Assembly (NCBI GenBank): GCA_012026795.1 | Contig: VEPM01000033.1 | Coordinates: 1-48,791 of the forward strand | Length of the DNA stretch: 48,791 bases | Direction: 5' to 3' | From: Candidatus Methanoperedens sp. | GTDB lineage: Archaea > Halobacteriota > Methanosarcinia > Methanosarcinales > Methanoperedenaceae | In this document: in pieces, positions 41,858-48,791 of the stretch | Layout: each line of letters starts with the position of its first letter | Numbering within the stretch: the first letter of the stretch is position 1 | The notes under the pieces: generated by a model | Seen by the model: the letters and a program-made list of their open reading frames with translations, nothing else | Told to the model about the DNA's origin: nothing | Databases searched by the model: none | Position numbers and translations under genes: made by a program

Positions 41858-43276
41858 ATGAAAGTTTTACTTGTGAATCCACCAAGATTTAAAAAAATGT
41901 CTGTTATCAGGGAAGAACGGTGTGAGATTATTGAGAAGAATTCAGTTTTGCCTCCATACAGTCTGCTTCAGATTGCATCTCTTTTACGAAGTCAGGGACA
42001 TAAAGTTGACCTTATTGATGCAAACGGTGAGAATATAGAGTATCCAGCTTTTGAAAAAATGCTTTCTGAGAATGATTATGAAGCAGTTATTATTAAGTTC
42101 ATTCCTTCAACTTTTGACTGTGATATGAAAGTTGCATCAATTTCAAAAAAGTACTCTGATGCACCCACAATTGGCATCTGCTGGACTCTTGGTAGTTTTG
42201 CCAGGAATGTTCTTGATGAAGCAAAAGATCTTGATATTTACATAAGACATGAATATGAAGTAGTGGCGCCAGATCTTATTAACAGGTTAGCTGCAGGACC
42301 TGAGCTTTCGGAGGTGGCAGGGATTGCGTACCGTTTTGATGGTGAAATTAAAGTCAACAGGGATGCTGATCCTATAAATAATTATGACGATATACCTATC
42401 CCTGCTTATGATTTGTTAAAATCCTTTGATTTATATTATGCGGATACCAAACATGGTCAACCTTTCACTATAATGTATACGAGTAAGGGCTGTCCCAATT
42501 CTTGTATATATTGCACAATGGCAAAAACCAAATGGAAAGCAAGGTCTGCCAGGAGCGTACTTGAGGAACTGAGATACCTTAAGCAGAATTACAATATTAA
42601 AACTATAATGTTTTTTGATGAGGTCTTCACGATGGATAAAAAACGTGTTGAGACTATTGCACGAACAATGGTCTCTGAAAGGTTGAATATAAAATGGTAT
42701 TGTAATTCCAGGGTTGATCTTATAGACATGGATCTTCTTCAAAAAATGAAGCAGGCAGGATGCACGGCCGTTAGCATGGGAATAGAATCCGGCAGCCAGA
42801 AGATCATAGGCGGGGCAAATAAGAGAATATCTGTTGAAGAATCAGCTAAAGCAATACAAATGGTCAAAGATGCAGGAATTAAGGCATATTGCAGTTTTAT
42901 TTTCGGATTACCGGGTGAAAACAGGACGACTGTCAAAGAAACGATCGACTTTATCAAACGAACACTTCCCACAGGGGGTGAATTCAATGTTGCAACGCCT
43001 TATCCGGGAACAAAATTGTATGAAATCGCTCTGGAAAAAGGGTGGATAACAGAACAAACAGATTTCAGGACCTTGCATCAGAATAAATCGATTATGAGAA
43101 CTGAGGAATTGACAAGTGAAGAGATAAATAAAGCCAGGGAAATGGCACATCAGGCGATATTCTTGAATCCCAGGTGGTGGATTCAGAATATTGGATACGT
43201 TATCAAGAATCCGGATGATTTCAATCTTGCAAGTAGATACGCCATCGGTGCATTAAAATTAGCTTTTGGGCAATAA
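41858..43276 (+). CDS. B12-binding radical SAM protein, copy 2
   Basis: The 472-residue paralogue of the protein at 39497 has the same domain order and the same residue numbers: CPNSCIYC at C212, C216 and C219, then AKTKWKARSA, and GIESGSQKI later on. DNA identity is locally very high; 42692-42739 is a 48-base exact match to 40331-40378, suggesting a recent duplication or gene conversion. Differences are concentrated in the N-terminal half and the C-terminal tail, so substrate preference may differ. A strong AGGGGAATAG ribosome binding site precedes the ATG. Confidence 0.92.
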   Translation: MKVLLVNPPRFKKMSVIREERCEIIEKNSVLPPYSLLQIASLLRSQGHKVDLIDANGENIEYPAFEKMLSENDYEAVIIKFIPSTFDCDMKVASISKKYSDAPTIGICWTLGSFARNVLDEAKDLDIYIRHEYEVVAPDLINRLAAGPELSEVAGIAYRFDGEIKVNRDADPINNYDDIPIPAYDLLKSFDLYYADTKHGQPFTIMYTSKGCPNSCIYCTMAKTKWKARSARSVLEELRYLKQNYNIKTIMFFDEVFTMDKKRVETIARTMVSERLNIKWYCNSRVDLIDMDLLQKMKQAGCTAVSMGIESGSQKIIGGANKRISVEESAKAIQMVKDAGIKAYCSFIFGLPGENRTTVKETIDFIKRTLPTGGEFNVATPYPGTKLYEIALEKGWITEQTDFRTLHQNKSIMRTEELTSEEINKAREMAHQAIFLNPRWWIQNIGYVIKNPDDFNLASRYAIGALKLAFGQ

Positions 43277-43298
43277 ATAAACCAAAGGACGAATATTT

Positions 43299-44540
43299 AT
43301 GGAGAAAAAAATATTTCTTATGACCTCTTCTTACTATCCGCCATATCATATAGGAGGAGATGCTACACATGTAAAATATCTCTCAGAAGAACTGGTGAAG
43401 CTTGGACATGAAGTGCATGTTATGTTCAGCCTGGATGCATATCGTTACAAGAAACCGGATTTTAATGGGGATTTTAAAGAAACTGATGAAAGTAATGGTG
43501 TTTTTCTTCATCCTCTGAAATCGCCTTTAGGTAAATCAGACTTGTATCTCACCTATCTCACAGGAAAATCAACGTATGTTAAGAAGACATTCGATAGTCT
43601 GTTAGGTGAAATCAAACCTGATGTTGTCCACCATCATAACATCTTCTTTCTTGGATACAATATCCTGAAAAAGCAGGGAAGTTATACCAATCTTTATACT
43701 GCCCATGATTATTGGCTGATATGCCAGAGATTCGATTTGATGAAATATGGCCAAAAAGAGTGTGAAAAACAAAGCTGTCTTTCATGCACCTTCCATTCAA
43801 AAAGGTTACTTCAGACATGGCGGGGAAGTAAAGAGTTTATTCGGGCAATGGGAGATATCGATACTATTATTGCTCCGAGTAACTTTATGAAAAAAAAACT
43901 TTCTAAGTGGCTACCTGTAAAGACTAATATTGTACATATACCCAACTTTGCTCCTGCTCCGCCCAACAATATAAAAGAATCCGGTTATTCAAACTATTTT
44001 TTATTTGTTGGAGTGCTTGAAAAGTATAAGGGAATCTGTAATCTCCTTAAAGTATTCATAGAGCACGAGAAGGAGATAGATGCAAAGCTTATTATCGTTG
44101 GAGAAGGCAGTTTCAGGGAAAAAATCACGGATCACATAGCCAGGAATAAATTGGATAATAAAATCATTGTTTTGGGGTGGATAAGTCATCATGATCTCTG
44201 GTCGCTTTATAATGATGCTCGGGCGTTAATAGTTCCTTCAATCAACCTTGAAAATAATCCTCTTGTTGCACTGGAGTCAATGTCAGTGGGTACTCCTGTA
44301 ACCGGAAAGGATTCCGGTGGAATTGGGGAAATTATCGGAAAAGTGGATAAAGATATAATTTTTAAAGGTGAGGGGATAGAGGAGATTAGACTATTTTTGC
44401 AGAATAAAAAATTTTATTCCAAGGAAAAAATCAAGCAAATCTATGCCAGATATTATTCTCTGGATGGATTTATGAGAGAGTATGTATCGCTTATCAGGAA
44501 TAAAACCGAAAACAAAGATGAAAATTATGAAAGAACTTAA
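43299..44540 (+). CDS. GT4 family glycosyltransferase, copy 2
   Basis: A 413-residue GT-B glycosyltransferase. The N-terminus MTSSYYPPYHIGGDATHVKYLSEEL and the mid-domain HHHNIFFLGYNIL and YTAHDYWLICQR are typical of the acceptor half. The donor half has VGVLEKYKGICNLLKVF and PSINLENNPLVALESMSVGTPV with the conserved glutamates. A CxxxxCLSC motif (GQKECEKQSCLSC) near the middle may bind a metal, a feature of some GT4 proteins. It is preceded by AAAGGA and ends just within the start region of the membrane protein gene. Confidence 0.92.
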   Translation: MEKKIFLMTSSYYPPYHIGGDATHVKYLSEELVKLGHEVHVMFSLDAYRYKKPDFNGDFKETDESNGVFLHPLKSPLGKSDLYLTYLTGKSTYVKKTFDSLLGEIKPDVVHHHNIFFLGYNILKKQGSYTNLYTAHDYWLICQRFDLMKYGQKECEKQSCLSCTFHSKRLLQTWRGSKEFIRAMGDIDTIIAPSNFMKKKLSKWLPVKTNIVHIPNFAPAPPNNIKESGYSNYFLFVGVLEKYKGICNLLKVFIEHEKEIDAKLIIVGEGSFREKITDHIARNKLDNKIIVLGWISHHDLWSLYNDARALIVPSINLENNPLVALESMSVGTPVTGKDSGGIGEIIGKVDKDIIFKGEGIEEIRLFLQNKKFYSKEKIKQIYARYYSLDGFMREYVSLIRNKTENKDENYERT

Positions 44541-46263
44541 AAATCCGCAGAAAGGAAATATGCCTGCATATATAAGAAAATGGTTCTCTTCTCCCACCAA
44601 TTCAAAAACATATATATATATTGTACTTATAAGTTTCTTATTTTTATTTTATAGTATCTGGGAAATAAAACCTGTTATAATTGATATAGGAGATTTTCTC
44701 GGATTGTTATCTCACTTAACCTTAGCATATTGGATAGGATATGTCCTTATGTTGGTGTTCTCTATCAGACTGTTTTTAGACAAACAAATAAAACATGATA
44801 GTATATATTTAGTATTTCTAATTGCTATCGGATTATTCCTTTTTGGAGTGCCGATATTTGCGGAAGAAAATCCGCGATTCCCTTGGTCTTACTATCCCGC
44901 AGGAGAAGTTCAGACAGTTTTAGATACAAATCATGTGGACATTGCATCAAATTATCCTCTTATGACATATCGTTCCTGGCCATCTATGCATCTTACTTCC
45001 GCAAGCATTTTGTATTTGATGGATATCAAAATAGCTGATTTATTAAAATATATGCCTTTATTTTGGGTTTTCTCAGTAATCTTAATTACTTTCAGTATCG
45101 GAAAACGTCTTGGATTGTCACCGAACCAATATTTTGCATCATCTTTTCTCTTCCTAGCATCATTCTGGACTGGTCTTTACTACTATGGACCTCCGTCTCT
45201 TGCATATTTGCTATATCTTTTGTTATTTCTGTTTATCGTTACATTCAGTAGAATTAATCCTAATTCAAGTTTGATAGAACCCCACAAGGATAAAAAAAGT
45301 GGCAGAATTGAAAATACAATACTGATAAGTCTGACTTTTACATCATTGGTCATAACACATATATTGACTCCAATTGCAGTAATAGTAGGATTTATTTTTT
45401 CATCATCATTTATTAGAGCACTCAATAAACAACGTGTTAAATTCATAACACTTTTTTTTCTAATTTTTATTGTGTGGCATATATATTTTGCACCTGCTAT
45501 GTTTAAAACCGGCTTATTAGAGTTTATGAGAATAGTTACTGAGGTTGATTTTTTTGGCTTTTTTAAAACTGAAAAATACAGTCCAGGGGAGTTTTTGACA
45601 CGATGGATAGTACATTACAGTCGTCTTTTTTACTTAGTAGTATACGCTATTGCTATGATTGCCGCAACTTTTCTCTACCTAACCCGCCGAATCAAAGAAA
45701 ATTATATGGAATCAACTAAAATTTGTTTTTTTTGGCTCATTGGTATTTTGACCCTTTTTGCATTAAGGTATGGTCGAAATGAAATAGATGATAGGATTTT
45801 CCTATTTTCATTAGTACCAATGGTGTTTATCATATCTTTTGCATTTGATAGGAAAATCATTGCCGTCATGGCAATTTTGCTGGTACTTTTCCACATGCCA
45901 GCGCATTACGGGACTGAAAGTTTTGATTCGATACGAACAACTGAACTAAGCGGTACGAAGTTCTTTACAACAAACGCGGTATTTGCTGACAGGGAAACAT
46001 ATTTTTCTATGTGGGATACGTTCATAGATTACTATAATCCTGAGATGATTAAAGTATTATACTGGACAATGCCAGTCTGGGACAAACCAGAACCCTCAAT
46101 TATCGGTAATGCAACATATATAATAAATAGTATTGGAAGTCATAATTTTATATATTATTCTTTTGGTTCAGACCCACTTGAAGAATGGATACAGGTGAAT
46201 AAGCAAACCTTAAATGGCCTTTACGATAATGGTTATTATCAGATATACAGAAATAATAAATGA
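44518..46263 (+). CDS. Polytopic membrane protein, probable glycan-processing
   Basis: About 581 residues with roughly 11 hydrophobic helices from residue 30 onward, and a C-terminal soluble part containing WDTFIDYYNPEMIKVLYW. The extracytoplasmic loop has ENPRFPWSYYPAGEVQ and YRSWPSMHLTSASIL, a layout resembling GT-C type archaeal membrane glycosyltransferases. No definite motif such as the oligosaccharyltransferase WWDYG is visible. The start is uncertain: ATGs at 44518, 44527 and 44560 all fit, and the last has AAAGGA before it. The region is strongly AT-rich. It probably transfers or assembles glycans at the outer face (inference). Confidence 0.75.
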   Translation: MKIMKELKNPQKGNMPAYIRKWFSSPTNSKTYIYIVLISFLFLFYSIWEIKPVIIDIGDFLGLLSHLTLAYWIGYVLMLVFSIRLFLDKQIKHDSIYLVFLIAIGLFLFGVPIFAEENPRFPWSYYPAGEVQTVLDTNHVDIASNYPLMTYRSWPSMHLTSASILYLMDIKIADLLKYMPLFWVFSVILITFSIGKRLGLSPNQYFASSFLFLASFWTGLYYYGPPSLAYLLYLLLFLFIVTFSRINPNSSLIEPHKDKKSGRIENTILISLTFTSLVITHILTPIAVIVGFIFSSSFIRALNKQRVKFITLFFLIFIVWHIYFAPAMFKTGLLEFMRIVTEVDFFGFFKTEKYSPGEFLTRWIVHYSRLFYLVVYAIAMIAATFLYLTRRIKENYMESTKICFFWLIGILTLFALRYGRNEIDDRIFLFSLVPMVFIISFAFDRKIIAVMAILLVLFHMPAHYGTESFDSIRTTELSGTKFFTTNAVFADRETYFSMWDTFIDYYNPEMIKVLYWTMPVWDKPEPSIIGNATYIINSIGSHNFIYYSFGSDPLEEWIQVNKQTLNGLYDNGYYQIYRNNK

Positions 46264-46280
46264 TGAAAATCGAGAATCAG

Positions 46281-47663
46281 TCATGAGATATATTGAAAAG
46301 CTCCGATGTCATAACCCGCATTTTGGGAATATATTTTACCGTCAAAATCCATGTTTGGAACATTTATGACCGATCCCCTATTTATGGCTGGGGAAGTGTT
46401 CATTAGACGGAAGTCTGCATTGTCTTGATTAACGAACTCGGGGTCTCCTTCAACATAATTGCTGCCTTTGGTTTCATCCTGCCTTCCTTTGTAATCATTT
46501 ATAAGATTGTGATCAATTACTGCATTGACATTATTTACTTTGATCGAATAGTGATTGTTCTTGCTGACTATATTATTCCTGATAGTTACATTAACAGCAG
46601 AGGAATAATCTAAAGAGATCCCACCTCCCCAATCATCGACCAACCCGTTGTTATACACAGTATTACCTATTATCGATATGTTTTCCATAAGGCCGTTACT
46701 ATACCATGAAATATCTATCCCTGTTGCTGCATTGTTATAGATTAAATTGCTGTATGCGTTGACATTTCTGAGGCTGCCTCCATTTTCGATAGCAATAGCT
46801 ATTCCGCGGCCGCTTCTTCTACCATCATGTACCCTGTTACTAAATATCTCAATGTCACTGGAAGATCTATTCCATGAATCTATATAAATACCTGCACTTT
46901 CATGCTGGCTTATATCATTGTGATGTATCCTTCCATTGCCTGACCCATCTTTTACGTCTATGCTTTCGGCATTATTCAGGTAAAGTTTATTATTTTTTAT
47001 TTCGAATCCATTAACATTTGCCAGTGAAATAGTCTCATGCTTCCTCTGGCTTAAACCTTCCAGAGTCTGAGCTTTTGTGATTTCATTCCCATCTATAGTA
47101 ATGTTTTTCCCGTCTTCTGCATATATTGCAGAAGATGCAGTATTCCGAATGTAGTTTTTCTCGATAGTTATGTTTGTTGGAAAATTCGATGCATAATCAC
47201 TTGTTACTACGATCCCCATGAACATGGAATTTATTATCCTGAATCCTGAAATATTTATATAACTTGAGCCATGGATTTGAACCAAGCCATCCCAATATGA
47301 TACAGGTATACCCATACCATCAATAGTAACGTTATCGCCCGGATATGCGGAAAATGTAATATAATTTCCTTGATCTCCTGAGTTTTTAACGTCAATTTTT
47401 TCATTATAAGTCCCATTCTTGATGTAAACAGTATCTCCGGCGACCAAAGTGTCTGTGGCTTTCATAATAGTCTTCCACGGTTGTTGCTCTGTGCCAGGAT
47501 TATAATCGTTTCCGTTTTTGGCTACAAAATAGGTTTTTGAAGAAACCGGTGTTGGTGGTAAAGAAGTGGGGGTAGGTAACAATATGAGTGATAAAAAGTA
47601 GACGAGTATTGATAACATGAGAGTTAATAATAATACAAGTTTCAAAATGTTCATTTTGATCAT
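46281..47663 (-). CDS. Secreted parallel beta-helix (PbH1/NosD-like) protein
   Basis: A 460-residue surface protein with an N-terminal hydrophobic signal or anchor (about 5-30) and a proline/threonine-rich linker (TPTSLPPTPVSS). A long right-handed beta-helix follows, with repeats such as NITIEKNYIRN, GFEIKNNKLYLNNAES and NISIIGNTVYNN. The domain start (YFVAKNGNDYNPGTEQQPWKTI) is typical of archaeal PbH1/disaggregatase-related and polysaccharide-acting proteins. Catalytic residues are not recognisable. It faces the glycan cluster, so it may bind or process the polymer outside the cell. The spacer 47664-47808 has no gene. Confidence 0.85.
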   Translation of the reverse strand: MIKMNILKLVLLLTLMLSILVYFLSLILLPTPTSLPPTPVSSKTYFVAKNGNDYNPGTEQQPWKTIMKATDTLVAGDTVYIKNGTYNEKIDVKNSGDQGNYITFSAYPGDNVTIDGMGIPVSYWDGLVQIHGSSYINISGFRIINSMFMGIVVTSDYASNFPTNITIEKNYIRNTASSAIYAEDGKNITIDGNEITKAQTLEGLSQRKHETISLANVNGFEIKNNKLYLNNAESIDVKDGSGNGRIHHNDISQHESAGIYIDSWNRSSSDIEIFSNRVHDGRRSGRGIAIAIENGGSLRNVNAYSNLIYNNAATGIDISWYSNGLMENISIIGNTVYNNGLVDDWGGGISLDYSSAVNVTIRNNIVSKNNHYSIKVNNVNAVIDHNLINDYKGRQDETKGSNYVEGDPEFVNQDNADFRLMNTSPAINRGSVINVPNMDFDGKIYSQNAGYDIGAFQYIS

Positions 47664-47808
47664 TATTTTTTCCTTGTCACCTTCATATCTATTCGAAATA
47701 ATTCAATAAACTTTATAGAAACGGAATTTCTATCTAATTACTTATAAAGATTGATTATATATGAGCATATTGGTTTCCAAAAATAAAAGGTTTGGCTTTG
47801 GACAGTTT

Positions 47809-48699
47809 TCATTCAAAATAACAGCTTTTACAAAACTCAGGTATATTATGGGTTCTAATCTTCTCACGTAATACCATATATTCTCTTGAATTCCAAATAT
47901 CACTAAAACTTGTTTCAAAAAGATTTCCCATTTTTAACGTATGGGAATCAGCAATATTGCAGCAGGGAATGACGTCACCATTCACTGCAATATAAGCACT
48001 GGTCCAAGGCCAATAACATTTATTCTTTCTTGAAAAACCTGTGCTTATTATCTCCAAAATTATTTTTTCTTTTTCAGCAGCATTTTTTGCTTCTAGCCAT
48101 ATATAGTCAAATTCTTTAGACTTTGAATCTATTCTAATAGTTTTATTATATCGGTCAATATTGTTTTTTCCCCAATTTACAAGAGTGGTTTGTAAATAAA
48201 TGGAATCTAAGTTTAATAATTTTGACATTTTGACTATTTGGGTTGTTTCATGAATGTTACTTTTAGTAATTACAGACCATATTGATAAACGAGGATATAT
48301 ATTCAAACCTCTATGATTAATCAAATCTCCAATATTTCTGAGGATTTTTTCAAAATTACTCCCTATTCTAATCTTTTCATGGGTTTCAGAGGTTGCTCCA
48401 TCAATACTAAAACAAATATGAGTATTTTTTAATTGAATCAATTTTTTAGCTAAGTGTTTATCATAAATAGTTCCATTAGTAAAAACTATCATTGAAATTC
48501 CACGCTCTTCTCCTTCTTTCAACATAAAAGGTAATTGTCTGTTAAGAAAAGGTTCTCCCATCCCCTGTAATTTAGCTGATAACAGACAAGGAAATTGGTT
48601 TAAGATGTATCGATAAGATTTTATATCCAAATATCTGATGTCTTTTGTCCAATGGCTCACTTGACAATGCTCACATCTTAAATTACAATTGTTTAGGAC
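47809..48699 (-). CDS. Radical SAM/SPASM protein, 5'-truncated
   Basis: The frame is open from 48699 and encodes the radical SAM motif CNLRCEHC (48664-48687), then GEPFLNR, IVFTNGT and CFSIDGAT. A C-terminal SPASM-type region has CYWPWTSAYIAVNGDVIPCC and FCKSC cysteines for an auxiliary cluster. A GTG at 48660 could start translation, but it lies after the CxxxCxxC motif, so any such product would lack the catalytic cluster. Upstream the frame meets TAA in the sequence TTAGGACTTACGCA, which looks like an insertion-sequence end. The gene is therefore broken, normally about 20-40 residues longer at the N-terminus. Confidence 0.75.
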   Translation of the reverse strand, partial: VLNNCNLRCEHCQVSHWTKDIRYLDIKSYRYILNQFPCLLSAKLQGMGEPFLNRQLPFMLKEGEERGISMIVFTNGTIYDKHLAKKLIQLKNTHICFSIDGATSETHEKIRIGSNFEKILRNIGDLINHRGLNIYPRLSIWSVITKSNIHETTQIVKMSKLLNLDSIYLQTTLVNWGKNNIDRYNKTIRIDSKSKEFDYIWLEAKNAAEKEKIILEIISTGFSRKNKCYWPWTSAYIAVNGDVIPCCNIADSHTLKMGNLFETSFSDIWNSREYMVLREKIRTHNIPEFCKSCYFE

Positions 48700-48791
48700 T
48701 TACGCATTTATCCTCAAATAATTATTTACAGCGTATCTATTGATAGTCGCCTTTTGCTCATACCACGATATATGCTCCTTTAACCGTCTAA
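48693..48791 (-). mobile_element. Insertion-sequence end with transposase C-terminus (partial)
   Basis: TTAGGACTTACGCA (48693-48706) resembles the terminal inverted repeat of several insertion-sequence families. The minus-strand frame running into it from the window edge is open for 29 codons (RRLKEHISWYEQKATINRYA and on) and stops at a TAA inside the terminal repeat, a common arrangement for a transposase C-terminus. It disrupts the radical SAM gene. The family cannot be named without the rest of the element. Confidence 0.5.

Overview
The window is archaeal and looks like a member of the Methanosarcinales. The nearest fit I can suggest is a Methanoperedens/ANME-2d-type organism, but that is inference from gene content and not a tested placement. 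The archaeal evidence is an archaeal-type alanyl-tRNA synthetase, geranylgeranylglyceryl phosphate synthase (ether lipids), ribosomal protein L40e, archaeal Trm1 and TATA-like promoters. A DUF2111 protein and a sensor protein ending in a methanogen-output-like domain point to methanogen relatives. The odd length, with apparent insertion-sequence sequence at the right edge and a tandem duplication next to a truncated gene at the left edge, suggests a whole contig that ends in repeats.

Layout. 0-4 kb: a 57-bp tandem duplication, a truncated DUF362 gene, and a minus-strand operon for a MacB/FtsX-type ABC exporter with a large surface protein. It diverges from a BlaI-type repressor plus membrane metallopeptidase pair (4-5.2 kb), with a perfect dyad between them. 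5.2-9.6 kb: housekeeping genes (SurE, FKBP-type isomerase, phosphoglycerate mutase) and a membrane-anchored unknown. 9.6-14.7 kb: toxin-antitoxin modules (MntA/HepT, a VapBC-like pair, HicBA) interleaved with a UbiB/ABC1 kinase, a phasin-like coiled-coil protein and an NrdG-like radical SAM enzyme. 14.7-19.9 kb: a nonamer hairpin repeat, trm1 with a tRNA-Thr just upstream, an overlapping pair of unknown genes, a decayed toxin-antitoxin remnant and a cyclase-homology protein. 19.9-25.6 kb: alaS, a TrkA-N/DHH phosphoesterase, two very small genes, GGGP synthase and L40e. 26-28.4 kb: DUF2111, AMMECR1, DUF190 and two CrcB fluoride-channel genes. The crcB genes are preceded by a structured leader that does not match the known fluoride riboswitch.

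28.6-36.3 kb is a signalling block: a 1270-residue PAS/GAF histidine kinase, a stand-alone receiver, a REC-PAS protein with a non-kinase output domain and a KaiC-like ATPase. 37-46.3 kb is a surface-glycan cluster: a GT2 and two GT4 glycosyltransferases, two closely related B12-binding radical SAM proteins flanking a PIG-L deacetylase, and a polytopic membrane protein. Facing it on the minus strand are a parallel beta-helix surface protein and a radical SAM/SPASM gene. The SPASM gene has lost its 5' end at what looks like an insertion-sequence terminus.

The most promising items for new biology are the structured crcB leader (28306-28374), the paired B12-radical SAM/PIG-L glycan cluster, the unknown gene pair at 16.2-18.6 kb, and the BlaI/peptidase/exporter arrangement in an archaeon.
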